A stretch of 64,000 nucleotides of DNA, taken from the NCBI GenBank assembly GCA_018228705.1, contig CP073694.1:2232001-2296000 (forward strand), given 5' to 3'. Shown piece after piece: positions 44,203 to 53,708 of the stretch. The position numbers and the translations under genes are program-made. The notes under the pieces were generated by a model. The model searched no databases. It saw nothing but the letters and a program-made list of their open reading frames with translations, and was not told the DNA's origin. Each line of letters starts with the position of its first letter. The stretch's first letter is position 1. Source of the DNA: Dysosmobacter sp. Marseille-Q4140 (GTDB lineage Bacteria > Bacillota > Clostridia > Oscillospirales > Oscillospiraceae).

Positions 44203-46053
44203 ATGCGTAATATGAAAGAAACCACTATCTGCCTGGACGAGAAAAACGAGACCGGTAAGAGCGGACGCCGCCCCCGTCGGGCGGCGGTTTCCACGCAGCC
44301 GGCACGGCGGGAGGCCCACCGCCTCCGCCAGGAGCCGGAGCAGGCCAAGCCTGTGGTTCAGGCCGCCATTCCCGCCTGGGCGGAGGAGCCGCTGCCCCAG
44401 GAGGGGCCGGAGACCGGTGAGCAGCATCGGGACGGCTTCTGGCACTACCTGCGGGCGGAGGAGGGCTCCGAGAGCCCCTTCATTATTTTGTGGGAGATCC
44501 TCTCCACGGAGTACCGCCTGGCCCGGCGCCGCTGGCGCCACATTGTGCGGGAGAAGAGAGCCAAGCGTTTCCCGGAGTCCGACCGGCCGCTGCTGGCGCT
44601 GCTGCTGTTTTTCTGGAGTTTGGTGCCCATGGCGGCGGGGCTGCTGGGCGAATGGTCCCTGGCCCGCCGCAAGCGCGTCCATGAGCGCATGAACCGCATG
44701 GGCCGCTGGCTGGATCCGCACCGGTTCCATCCTGCCGTGTTTTTGGGCGGTGCCTGCTGCGTGGCCGCAGTGGTGCTGTTCTTCTCCTTCTACACTTTTG
44801 GCACCACTGTCAGCTACGACGGCGAGGTGGTGGCCGTGGTGGATTCCCAGGCCACCGCGCAGGAGGTCCGCTCCGATCTGGAGCAGGTCACCGCCCGGAC
44901 CCTGGGTCAGACCTATACCATCGACGATTCCCTGCTGCAGTTTTCCGACGGTCTGGTCTCCCGCCAGGAGATGGTGGACCAGACCACTCTGGAGGAGGAC
45001 CTGTCTCAGGAACTGGGTGTGGTCACCTCCGCGTACTGCCTGTATGTAAACGGCGAGCTGGTCGGCGCCACGCCCTATGAGGGGGCGCTGGATGAACTGC
45101 TCAGTCAGCTCCGGGGCGCCGCGACGGATGAGAACACCATCTCCTGCACCTTTGCCGAGGATGTGGAGATCAAGCAGGAGCTGGTCCCCTCCGACCAGAT
45201 CGTGAATCTGGGCTACCTGGCCGAGACTCTGTACAGCACCAAGCAGGAGGAGGTCACCTATACCGTCGTCAAGGGCGACACCTGGTCCGAGATCGCCGAG
45301 GACCACGGCATGACCTCCAAGGAACTGCTGGCCATGAACCCCGGCTATGATATCAACAAGATCCAGATCGGTGAAGTGCTGACCCTGTCCGCCGCCGTGC
45401 CCTACCTGACCATGACTGTGGTTCAGCGGGAGCACTACGTGGAGGACGTCATGTACGACATCGAGTATACCGATACCGCCAATCTCTATCAGGGCGACTA
45501 TCAAGTGACCTCCAAGGGCGAGTACGGCGCCGCCGACGTGGTGGCCAACGTCACCTATGTCAACGGCGAGGAAACCGCCCGGACGGTGCTCTCCTCTGTG
45601 ACGCTGAAAGAGCCTGTGACGGAGCAGCAACTCCGGGGCACCAAGGAGCGGCCCACCTGGCTGCCCACCGGTACCTTCCGCTGGCCCACCTCCGGCCGGA
45701 TCACCTCCACCTTCGGCGGACGGGCCTCCCCCGGCGGCATCGGCTCCACCAACCACAAGGGCATCGACATCGCCAACGGCTACGGCACGGCCATTTACGC
45801 CGCCGACGGCGGCACGGTCACCTACGCCGGGTGGATGGGCGGCTACGGCTATCTGGTCCAGATCAACCACGGCAACGGCTATGTGACCTATTACGGCCAC
45901 AACTCCAGTCTGCTGGTGTCCGTGGGACAGCACGTCTACAAGGGCCAGCAGATTGCCCGCATGGGCTCCACCGGCAACTCCACCGGCAACCATTGCCACT
46001 TTGAGGTCCGCTACAACGGCGTGGCCAAGAACCCGCTGAACTACCTGCCGTAA
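44203..46053 (+). CDS. membrane-anchored LysM/G5/M23 cell-wall metallopeptidase
   Basis: 616 residues. A long basic and acidic cytoplasmic N-part (1-about 170) precedes one membrane segment (about 176-200, FLGGACCVAAVVLFFSFY). An extracellular part follows, with LysM at about 352-396 (YTVVKGDTWSEIAEDHGMTS). Then comes a G5-like domain (about 397-475), and an M23 endopeptidase (about 495-612). The zinc ligands are in HKGIDIAN (His, Asp) and HCHFEV (His). It probably cleaves peptidoglycan cross-links during growth or division. ATG 44203 has AGGAG 6 nt upstream. The 170-residue cytoplasmic tail is unusually long. Confidence 0.9.
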   Translation: MRNMKETTICLDEKNETGKSGRRPRRAAVSTQPARREAHRLRQEPEQAKPVVQAAIPAWAEEPLPQEGPETGEQHRDGFWHYLRAEEGSESPFIILWEILSTEYRLARRRWRHIVREKRAKRFPESDRPLLALLLFFWSLVPMAAGLLGEWSLARRKRVHERMNRMGRWLDPHRFHPAVFLGGACCVAAVVLFFSFYTFGTTVSYDGEVVAVVDSQATAQEVRSDLEQVTARTLGQTYTIDDSLLQFSDGLVSRQEMVDQTTLEEDLSQELGVVTSAYCLYVNGELVGATPYEGALDELLSQLRGAATDENTISCTFAEDVEIKQELVPSDQIVNLGYLAETLYSTKQEEVTYTVVKGDTWSEIAEDHGMTSKELLAMNPGYDINKIQIGEVLTLSAAVPYLTMTVVQREHYVEDVMYDIEYTDTANLYQGDYQVTSKGEYGAADVVANVTYVNGEETARTVLSSVTLKEPVTEQQLRGTKERPTWLPTGTFRWPTSGRITSTFGGRASPGGIGSTNHKGIDIANGYGTAIYAADGGTVTYAGWMGGYGYLVQINHGNGYVTYYGHNSSLLVSVGQHVYKGQQIARMGSTGNSTGNHCHFEVRYNGVAKNPLNYLP

Positions 46054-46075
46054 CGGATCCCCCACATGGAACAGA

Positions 46076-46113
46076 CAAAACAGCGCCCGGCCAAAAGGCC
46101 GGGCGCTGTTTTA
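46076..46113. terminator. bidirectional terminator
   Basis: CAGCGCCCGGCC-AAAA-GGCCGGGCGCTG (46081-46108), A-run before, TTTTA after; between the M23 gene and convergent carD-like gene. Confidence 0.85.
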
Positions 46114-46124
46114 CGTTTTAAAGG

Positions 46125-46664
46125 TCACTGGGCCAGCCGCTCCCGGGCGGAGCCGGCGGGCGCCCCGGCCACCCGGCGTGCAATATAGGGCTGCACCGCC
46201 TCCAAAGGAATCCCCAGCGCCGCCGACAGCTCCCCGTAAAGCAGGCGCTCCGCCTGCTTCATATACCGTTCATCCACCATGCCCAGCCGCTTCTTTTTTG
46301 CCTGGGCTGCCTGCTGTTTGCAGTAGATGGACATGGTCAGCCGCAGCAGATCTGCACAGTCACTGGTTCGCAGCACGGACTGGTAGTGCTGGGCCAGGGC
46401 CTGGAGGGTGGGGCTGTACACCGCCTCCGCCTGGATGGTGGGGATCAGGTCGATCAGCGCCTCCGCCTCCCGGGCAGAGATCACCGGCCGCATGGGGACC
46501 TTGCCGCTGTCTGCCGGGGTGTAGATGATGCCGTCCTGGTGGAGCGGCTTGAGCAGATAATACCGCCTGCTTCGGTCCTCCCCGGGCATCTCCGGGAAGG
46601 TAACGCCCTCCACCCGGCACACGCCGGTGGTGCCGTAGACGACCAGTTCCCCTGTTTGATACAT
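46125..46664 (-). CDS. CarD family transcriptional regulator
   Basis: 179 residues. The N-terminal RNA-polymerase-interacting domain starts YQTGELVVYGTTGVCRVEGV and continues RYYLLKPLHQDGIIYTPADS, as in CarD/TRCF. The helical C-domain (about 85-175, LRRTSDCADLLRLTMSIYCK-like) is where CarD touches DNA. CarD binds the beta subunit and adjusts open-complex stability, often at rRNA promoters. AAGGAGG 7 nt before ATG 46664. The longer upstream frame has no similarity. Confidence 0.88.
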   Translation of the reverse strand: MYQTGELVVYGTTGVCRVEGVTFPEMPGEDRSRRYYLLKPLHQDGIIYTPADSGKVPMRPVISAREAEALIDLIPTIQAEAVYSPTLQALAQHYQSVLRTSDCADLLRLTMSIYCKQQAAQAKKKRLGMVDERYMKQAERLLYGELSAALGIPLEAVQPYIARRVAGAPAGSARERLAQ

Positions 46665-46923
46665 CAATGAGCCTCCTTGCTCCGGCGGGCCGCCGTTCCT
46701 TCCGGAACGGCGGCCCTGGTACCAGGCCCCTGCCAGGGGCCGTATTCTCCCTTTACAGTTTACCATATTTTCTTAAAAAAATGTAAGGAAAATTTCTAAC
46801 GGCTTCCGGGGAAACCTATGGGCGTCCCAAGTGAGATGAGATAAAATCAAAAGATCCCCCGCGTTTCTGGCCCGGCCGGGAGCTGGCGGAGGCAGACTGA
46901 AAGAAAGAGAGAATGAGGCAGCT

Positions 46924-48015
46924 ATGGCAAGAAAGAACATTCAGAAGAACCTGTCCTATGATACGGAGCGCCGTCTCTACTACGCCGTGTTCCAGAGGGA
47001 TGGGCGCCGCCGCACCCGTACCTACCGCACGCTGGCGGAGGCCGAGGCGGCGCTGGAAAAACAGAGGGAGGAGCGGCAGTGCCTTCCGGGGCGAAACTGC
47101 ACCCTTGGTCAGTGGCTGACCTTCTGGCTGGAAGAGGTGGCAGCCCGGGACCGGGCGGTAAGCACGCTGTACGCCTACCGGAACATGGCCCGGTGCCATC
47201 TGCTGCCGGCGCTGGGAGAGGTGCCGCTGCGGGAGCTGACGCCCTATCAGGTTCAGAATTATCTGTTCGAGCGGATGGAGCGGGGGCTGTCGCCCAACAC
47301 GGTCATCAAGCACTATGTACTGCTGACCACGGCTCTGGGTCTGGCGGTGCGGCTGGAGGTGCTGGACCGCAGTCCTCTGGACCGGGTGACGCCGCCCAAG
47401 CGGCAGGAGAGCCATTACCGCTTTTACTCGCCGGAGCAGCTGCAGATGCTCTTTTCCGCAGCGGAGGGTACCATGCTGGAGCTGCCGGTAAAGCTGGCGG
47501 CTTACCTGGGGCTGCGGCGCAGCGAGATCTGCGGCCTGCGGTGGCAGGACGTGGATCTGGAGGCGGGACTGCTGTCTGTCCGGGAGGTGCGCACGGAGGT
47601 GGGCGGCGAGGTGGTGCTGAAGGAGCCCAAGACCCGCAGCTCCGTCCGGCGCCTGGGGATCGCCGGTCTGCGGGATCTGCGGGAGGTGCTGGCCCGGGCA
47701 CGGGAACGGCGGCCCAGCGCGGACCCGCGAGCCTGGGTGGTGCTGCGGGAGGACGGCCGGGCCCCGGATCCCGACCAGCTGACCCGGGATCTGCGGCGGC
47801 TGGTCCGGCGGCGGGGCCTGCCGCCCATCAGCCTCCACGGCCTGCGCCACAGCTTCGCCTCCGTGGCCAACAGCCAGGGGGTTCCCATGTTCGACATCTC
47901 CCGGACCCTGGGCCACAGCTCCCTGGCGGTCACCAGCAACATTTACACCCATCTTTTTGACAGCACCGAAAGCGGTGCCCTGGCTGCTGTTGCCCGGGCC
48001 ATTGAGCAGGCCTGA
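46924..48015 (+). CDS. solitary tyrosine recombinase/integrase
   Basis: 363 residues. The N-terminal arm-binding region is basic (RDGRRRTRTYRTLAEAEAAL), followed by the SAM-like core domain (residues about 60-140, LGQWLTFWLEEVAARDRAVS). The catalytic domain has Arg in YLGLRRSEICGLRW, HGLRHSFA with His and Arg, and the GHSSLAVTSNIYTH motif with the nucleophilic Tyr. All catalytic residues are present. No phage, relaxase or excisionase gene and no tRNA target adjoin it. The base composition matches the chromosome. It may be a domesticated or relic integrase. Confidence 0.88.
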   Translation: MARKNIQKNLSYDTERRLYYAVFQRDGRRRTRTYRTLAEAEAALEKQREERQCLPGRNCTLGQWLTFWLEEVAARDRAVSTLYAYRNMARCHLLPALGEVPLRELTPYQVQNYLFERMERGLSPNTVIKHYVLLTTALGLAVRLEVLDRSPLDRVTPPKRQESHYRFYSPEQLQMLFSAAEGTMLELPVKLAAYLGLRRSEICGLRWQDVDLEAGLLSVREVRTEVGGEVVLKEPKTRSSVRRLGIAGLRDLREVLARARERRPSADPRAWVVLREDGRAPDPDQLTRDLRRLVRRRGLPPISLHGLRHSFASVANSQGVPMFDISRTLGHSSLAVTSNIYTHLFDSTESGALAAVARAIEQA

Positions 48016-48308
48016 CGCGGGGATTTTCAATAGATCCGCCAAGAAACAGGGGAAAAATTTGGCCATATTGCGGGCTTTTCCCCGGGAGAAAAACATCGTA
48101 AACTAAACTTGTCGGTATACGCCGATGAATCAATAGGCCCGCGTACGCTCTCCATCTTCCAGCTGCGCGGGGACCTGAAAAGGAGGAAAAAACAACCGTT
48201 GCGGCTTACGGTGCGGCAGTGTTGGAGACCTGTCGCAAAGCACCGCCGTCCCAGCGGCGGGGTGTGAGGCGATGCGCGCGGATGCCGCATGGCTAAAGCC
48301 GGAGAAAG
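48016..48308 (+). other. structured leader of the MsmX-type gene
   Basis: 293 bp with no long gene. It contains an AAAGGAGG site at about 48178-48185 followed by a 22-codon frame and at least three stable hairpins (TTGCG/CGCAA at 48199-48237; CACCGCCG/CGGCGGGGTG near 48241-48264; ATGCGCGCGGATGCCGCAT near 48274-48292). It does not match a riboswitch class that I can recognise. Confidence 0.45.
48199..48267 (+). CDS. possible short leader peptide
   Basis: TTG-started frame of 22 residues (MRLTVRQCWRPVAKHRRPSG + GV) 12 nt after a perfect AGGAGG. It lies inside the hairpin-rich leader, so translation would open the first stems. Only the ribosome site supports it. Arg-rich, one Cys, one Trp. Confidence 0.3.
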   Translation: MRLTVRQCWRPVAKHRRPSGGV

Positions 48309-49505
<1,197 letters not shown>

Positions 49506-49531
49506 GCACGCTCCGTTCCATTAAGAAAACA

Positions 49532-49567
49532 AAAGAGCGCCGGCGGAAGCCGGCGCTCTTTTTTTGC
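49532..49567 (+). terminator. terminator of the MsmX-type gene
   Basis: AAGAGCGCCGGC-GGAA-GCCGGCGCTCTT followed by TTTTTT. Confidence 0.9.
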
Positions 49568-49637
49568 GCATGTCGGGGAAAGAGGCGGGGCCGTCTCGGC
49601 CGACAGCGGGCAACGGGAGAAGTTGGATATGCAGGAA

Positions 49638-49675
49638 AATAAACGCCCGCCGGTCCCCATGGGGGCCGGCGGGCT
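49638..49675 (-). terminator. terminator of guaA
   Basis: GCCCGCCGGTCCCC-AT-GGGGGCCGGCGGGC (49645-49674). The minus strand continues GTTTATTTT. Confidence 0.7.
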
Positions 49676-49680
49676 TCGGT

Positions 49681-51222
49681 TTACTCGAATTCGATGGTGG
49701 CAGGGGGCTTGCTGGTGATGTCGTAGAGGACCCGGTTGATGTGGGGCACCTCGTTGACCACCCGGACGCTGACTCGGTCCAGCACCTCGTAGGGGATGCG
49801 GGTCCAGTCGGCGGTCATGAAGTCGCTGGTGGTGACAGAACGCAGGGCCAGGGCGTAGTCGTAAGTGCGGCCGTCGCCCTGAACGCCCACGGAGCGCATG
49901 TTGGTCAGCACCGCGAAGTACTGGTTCATGGTGCCCTCCAGCCCCGCCTTGGCGATCTCGTCCCGGAAGATGAAATCCGCCAGGCGCAGCATGTCCAGCT
50001 TCTCCTTGGTGATATCGCCCAGGCAGCGGATGGCCAGGCCCGGACCCGGGAAGGGCTGGCGCATGACCAGGTACTCGGGCAGCCCCAGCTCCCGGCCCAG
50101 CTGGCGGACCTCGTCCTTGAACAGCATCCGCAGCGGCTCGATGATCTCCTTGAAGTCCACGTAGTCGGGAAGGCCTCCCACGTTGTGGTGGCTCTTGATG
50201 ACGGCGGCGTTGCCAGCGCCGGACTCGATCACGTCGGGATAGATGGTGCCCTGGACCAGATAGTCCACCTTGCCGATCTTCTTGGCCTCCGCCTCAAAGA
50301 CCCGGATGAACTCCTCGCCGATGATCTTGCGCTTGCGCTCCGGCTCGTTTTCGCCGGCCAGCTTGATGAGGAACTGGTTCTCGGCGTTGACCCGGACGAA
50401 GTTGATGTCCCACTTGGCGAAGGCCTGCTCCACCTCGTCGCCCTCGTTGAGGCGCATGAGGCCATGATCCACGAACACGCAGGTCAGCTGGCTGCCCACG
50501 GCCTCGGCCACCAGGGCCGCGGCCACGGAGGAGTCCACGCCGCCGGAGAGGGCCAGCAGGACCTTGCCGTCGCCCACCTTCTCCCGGACGGCCTGGATGG
50601 CGGTGGCCTTATAGTCGCCCATGGTCCAGTCGCCCTTGGCGCCGCAGACCTCGTAGAGGAAGTTGCGGATCATATCGGTGCCGTGTTCGGTGTGGTTCAC
50701 CTCCGGATGGTACTGGACACCGTAGAAGCCCCGGGCCTCGTCGCAGATGGCCACATTGGGGCAGGCGTCGGAGTGGGCCACCAGGGTGAAGCCCTCGGGC
50801 ACCCTTTCCATATAGTCGCCGTGGCTCATCCAGGTGACGCCCTGGGCGGGCAGACCCTTGAAGAGCTTGCAGGCGGTGTCGAAATAGGTCTCGGTCTTGC
50901 CGTACTCCCGGGCGGAGTCGGCGGTGGCGGCGGTGACACGGCCGCCCAGGTTGTGGGCGATCAGCTGGCAGCCGTAGCAGATGCCAAGGATGGGCACGCC
51001 CAGGGTGAACAGGCCCGGGTCCGCCTGGGGAGAGGCGGGGTCATAGACGCTGTTGGGGCCGCCGGTGAAGATGATGCCGATGGGGGCCATGGCGCGGATG
51101 GCGTCCAGAGAGGTGGTGTAGGGCTTGACCTCGCAGTAGACGCCGCACTCCCGGACCCGGCGGGCGATCAGCTGGTTGTACTGGCCGCCGAAGTCCAGGA
51201 CGATGACAGTCTGATGGGACAA
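49681..51222 (-). CDS. guaA: GMP synthase (glutamine-hydrolysing)
   Basis: 513 residues. The class I glutamine amidotransferase domain has [27 protein letters not shown], catalytic Cys in [10 protein letters not shown], and [11 protein letters not shown]. The ATP pyrophosphatase loop LSGGVDSSV follows near residue 220, then the dimerisation domain ending [11 protein letters not shown]. It aminates XMP to GMP. TTG 51222 is chosen because AAGGAGG lies 8 nt before it; an upstream TTG overlaps the ribosome site. It follows the exported orphan gene after 33 bp, so both may share a transcript. Confidence 0.96.
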   Translation of the reverse strand: MSHQTVIVLDFGGQYNQLIARRVRECGVYCEVKPYTTSLDAIRAMAPIGIIFTGGPNSVYDPASPQADPGLFTLGVPILGICYGCQLIAHNLGGRVTAATADSAREYGKTETYFDTACKLFKGLPAQGVTWMSHGDYMERVPEGFTLVAHSDACPNVAICDEARGFYGVQYHPEVNHTEHGTDMIRNFLYEVCGAKGDWTMGDYKATAIQAVREKVGDGKVLLALSGGVDSSVAAALVAEAVGSQLTCVFVDHGLMRLNEGDEVEQAFAKWDINFVRVNAENQFLIKLAGENEPERKRKIIGEEFIRVFEAEAKKIGKVDYLVQGTIYPDVIESGAGNAAVIKSHHNVGGLPDYVDFKEIIEPLRMLFKDEVRQLGRELGLPEYLVMRQPFPGPGLAIRCLGDITKEKLDMLRLADFIFRDEIAKAGLEGTMNQYFAVLTNMRSVGVQGDGRTYDYALALRSVTTSDFMTADWTRIPYEVLDRVSVRVVNEVPHINRVLYDITSKPPATIEFE

Positions 51223-51255
51223 GGGGGATTCCTCCTTCAAAGGTAGATTAAGGGT

Positions 51256-51918
51256 TTATGAGACCCGGCAGCCGCCCCACTCCACCACCGTGAAGCCGGT
51301 GCGGTCAAAGGGGCGCAGCTCCTGGGCGGGCACCTCCACCGGGGCGTCCAGCGCCTGCCAGGCGAAGAACACCCGCAGCACGCTGTCGGGCTCCGGTGTG
51401 ACGGTCAGCCGGGCCTGGTTCGTGTAGGCTGCGCCCTGGAAGGCGATCAGGTTGTAGGCGTTGGCCTCCATCAGGGGCAGCCAGTAGACAATGCACTCGT
51501 TGGCCTCCCGCCGGGTCAGGCCCAGCGCGCTGAGGGCCGTTTCCAAAAAGACGGCGGTGTCCTCGCCGGGGACGCAGAAGCCCTCGGAAAAATCGAAGTC
51601 CGCCTGGGAGAGGCCCTCCCAGTAGAGGTAGCTGTAAGTCTGGCCGGCTTCGTCGGTCAACGTGCCGTCCGGGGCGGCGGTGACGGTCCAGCCGTCCCCA
51701 TAGGCGGGGTAGGAGCAGGTCGGTCCGCCGCCGCAGTCCAGCGTGACGGTGACCTCCGTCTCCGCCTCCGGGTAGAGGTAGAGAACGGGCTTGGCCAGGA
51801 GCGTTCCGCAGTCGTCCTCCCCGCTGTCTGCCCCGGAGTGGGGCAGCAGGGCCAACAGGGCCAGAAGCAGGATCAGCAGCAGGATCAACGGCAGCAGGAT
51901 CTTCCGGTATGGCTTCAT
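51256..51918 (-). CDS. exported or membrane-anchored protein of unknown function
   Basis: 220 residues. One hydrophobic N-terminal segment (about 5-28, ILLPLILLLILLLALLALLP) acts as signal or anchor. The rest is extracellular and contains KPVLYLYPEAETEVTVTLDC, a YPAYGDGW motif, GQTYSYLYWEGLSQ and DFSEGFCVPGED. This KPV(L/I)YLYP protein recurs in clostridial genomes as a hypothetical protein, with no function known to me. Several Tyr/Trp and beta-strand repeats suggest a beta-sandwich. AAAGGAGG precedes ATG 51918. It is on the same strand between xpt and guaA. Confidence 0.75.
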   Translation of the reverse strand: MKPYRKILLPLILLLILLLALLALLPHSGADSGEDDCGTLLAKPVLYLYPEAETEVTVTLDCGGGPTCSYPAYGDGWTVTAAPDGTLTDEAGQTYSYLYWEGLSQADFDFSEGFCVPGEDTAVFLETALSALGLTRREANECIVYWLPLMEANAYNLIAFQGAAYTNQARLTVTPEPDSVLRVFFAWQALDAPVEVPAQELRPFDRTGFTVVEWGGCRVS

Positions 51919-51981
51919 AACGTGCGCCTCCTTTGAGGTATCCGCAAAAAGACAGAAAGGGACCTCGCTCCGGGCCACCGG

Positions 51982-52018
51982 AAAAACAGGGACACCCGGC
52001 CCCACCGGGCCGGGTGTG
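51982..52018 (-). terminator. terminator of xpt
   Basis: ACACCCGGCCC-CACC-GGGCCGGGTGT (51992-52017). The minus strand continues CCCTGTTTTTC. Confidence 0.75.
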
Positions 52019-52023
52019 AGGGG

Positions 52024-52602
52024 TCACATCTCGTCCCGGAAGACGATGTGGCCGGGCTCGGCGGACTCGATAATGGCCAGGGACTTGAGGTTCACGCCGG
52101 CTTCCCGCAGGCGGTCGCCGCCGCCCTGGAAGCCCTTTTCCACGGCGCAGCCGATGCCCACCAGGGTGGCGCCGGCGGCTTCCACGATGTCACACAGACC
52201 ACGCATGGCCTCGCCGTTGGCCATGAAGTCGTCAATGATCAGCACCTTGTCGTCGGCACTGAGCCAGTCCTTGGCCACCAGCAGGGTGACCTTCTTCTTG
52301 TAGGTGTAGGAGAAAATATCGCTCTGATAAAGACCGCCCTCAATGTTGTCGCTCTTGGCCTTCTTGGCAAAGAGCATGGGCTTGTGGAAGCGCTGGGCCA
52401 CAATGGCGGACAGGGCAATGCCGCTGGCCTCGGCAGTGAGGATCATGGTGACCTCGTCCATGTTGAAGTGCTTGCCGAACTCATCGGCGATGTGGGTCAT
52501 CAGCTCCGTGTCGATGCGGTGGTTCAAAAAGCCGTCCACCTTGATGATGTTGCCGGGCAGCACCTTGCCCTCTTTGACGATACGGTCTTTCAGTTCCTGC
52601 AT
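52024..52602 (-). CDS. xpt: xanthine phosphoribosyltransferase
   Basis: 192 residues, the Bacillus Xpt type. MQELKDRIVKEGKVLPGNIIKVD is the conserved start, ILTAEASGIALSAIVAQRF follows, and PRPP loop VLIIDDFMANGEAMRGL is near 125-141. It converts xanthine to XMP, which GuaA then aminates; guaA lies two genes downstream on the same strand. No purine riboswitch was recognised in its leader, unlike in Bacillus. A GGGGGA-type ribosome site precedes the ATG. Confidence 0.95.
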   Translation of the reverse strand: MQELKDRIVKEGKVLPGNIIKVDGFLNHRIDTELMTHIADEFGKHFNMDEVTMILTAEASGIALSAIVAQRFHKPMLFAKKAKSDNIEGGLYQSDIFSYTYKKKVTLLVAKDWLSADDKVLIIDDFMANGEAMRGLCDIVEAAGATLVGIGCAVEKGFQGGGDRLREAGVNLKSLAIIESAEPGHIVFRDEM

Positions 52603-52681
52603 ACGTATTTCCCCCTCAATTTCTATCTATTAAAGTATTGGGCTTCAGCCCGGGTTTTATGAACGCTGCGCTATGGGTCCT

Positions 52682-52710
52682 ATTATCCCGGATTTCGACA
52701 GTTTTTGCAA
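52682..52710 (-). promoter_or_regulatory. promoter of xpt
   Basis: Minus strand TTGCAA (52710-52705), 17-bp spacer, GATAAT (52687-52682). The 70-nt leader contains a small CCCGGGC/GCCC hairpin. Confidence 0.5.
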
Positions 52711-52761
52711 CTGTTTTTCCGACAAAAAGGAAGGTTTTTCGCGCCGCTTGTTTGTGGAAAG

Positions 52762-52800
52762 GCAAAACGGCCCGCCCCGTATGGAACACGGAGCGGGTCG
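52762..52800 (-). terminator. terminator of mrp
   Basis: GGCCCGCCCCGT/ACGGAGCGGGTC around ATGGAAC (52769-52799). The minus strand continues GTTTTGCC. Confidence 0.5.
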
Positions 52801-52806
52801 CGGGCG

Positions 52807-53628
52807 TTATGCTTTTTCCAGGCGATCGGCGGCGCCGTCCAGCCAGGTGCCCTGGAAGGACTCGATGTCCCCGGCGTCGGTGAGAGCCGCCAGGGCGGGG
52901 TCGATGGGCATTTCCGCCAGCACCGGCAGATGATGCCGGGCGGCGGCCTCGGCGGTCTTGCCCTGGCCGAAGAGATAGATCTTCTTTCCGCAGTCCGGGC
53001 AGGCCACGTAGCTCATGTTCTCCACCAGACCCAGGGTGGGGACCTCCATCATCTCCGCCATCTTCACGGCCTTCTCCACCACCATGCTGACCAGCTCCTG
53101 GGGAGAGGCCACGATGATCAGCCCATCCAGAGGGATGGACTGGAACACGGAGAGAGACACGTCGCCGGTTCCCGGCGGCATATCCACGAACAGATAGTCG
53201 CAGTTCCACAGCACGTCGGTCCAGAACTGCTGGACCACGCCGGAGATGACCGGACCCCGCCAGATGACCGGGTCCGTCTCATTGGGCAGCAGCAGGTTGG
53301 TGGACATGATCTGGATGCCGGTACGGGAGGTCATGGGATACAGGCCCTCCTGGCTGCCCATGGCCTGGCCGTGGACGCCGAAGGCCTTGGGGATGGAGGG
53401 GCCGGTGACGTCGGCGTCCAGGATGCCGACCTGATAGCCCCGCCGCCGCATGGTGACCGCCAGCTGGCTGGTGACCATGGACTTGCCGACGCCGCCCTTG
53501 CCGGACACGATCCCGAATACCTTGCCCACCCGGGCGGCGGGATTGTGCTCCTTCAGCAGGGACTGGGGCGCCTGCCGCTCCGCGCAGCTCTCGCCGCAGG
53601 TGGAGCAATCGTGGGTGCACTCGCTCAT
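52807..53628 (-). CDS. Mrp/NBP35 family Fe-S carrier ATPase
   Basis: 273 residues. N-terminal cysteines CTHDCSTCGESC can hold a cluster. The deviant Walker A is SGKGGVGKS (about 40-48), with DADVTGPSIP, DMPPGTGD and the C-terminal CxxC CPDCGKK, which bridges the dimer. The family ferries Fe-S clusters to apo-proteins. Start 53628 (MSECTHDCSTCG) follows AAGGAG; the upstream frame is short and basic. Transcribed after the SMC-like ATPase, 80 bp away. Confidence 0.9.
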   Translation of the reverse strand: MSECTHDCSTCGESCAERQAPQSLLKEHNPAARVGKVFGIVSGKGGVGKSMVTSQLAVTMRRRGYQVGILDADVTGPSIPKAFGVHGQAMGSQEGLYPMTSRTGIQIMSTNLLLPNETDPVIWRGPVISGVVQQFWTDVLWNCDYLFVDMPPGTGDVSLSVFQSIPLDGLIIVASPQELVSMVVEKAVKMAEMMEVPTLGLVENMSYVACPDCGKKIYLFGQGKTAEAAARHHLPVLAEMPIDPALAALTDAGDIESFQGTWLDGAADRLEKA

Positions 53629-53708
53629 GATACGAAATCTCCTTTTTCCGCGCTTTGGCGCGGTCATTTTGCTCGTTTGCTCCGGTTTTCCCGGAGATAT
53701 CTCCCATC

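Noticed and set aside
48230..48300. c-di-GMP-I riboswitch suggested by CGCAAAGC
   Set aside because: The rest of the GEMM consensus (receptor loops and paired P2/P3 arms) is not there.
49564..51246. 560-codon plus-strand frame
   Set aside because: Antisense to guaA.
52603..52690. purine riboswitch before xpt
   Set aside because: The conserved three-way junction sequences are absent; only a promoter and a small hairpin are seen.
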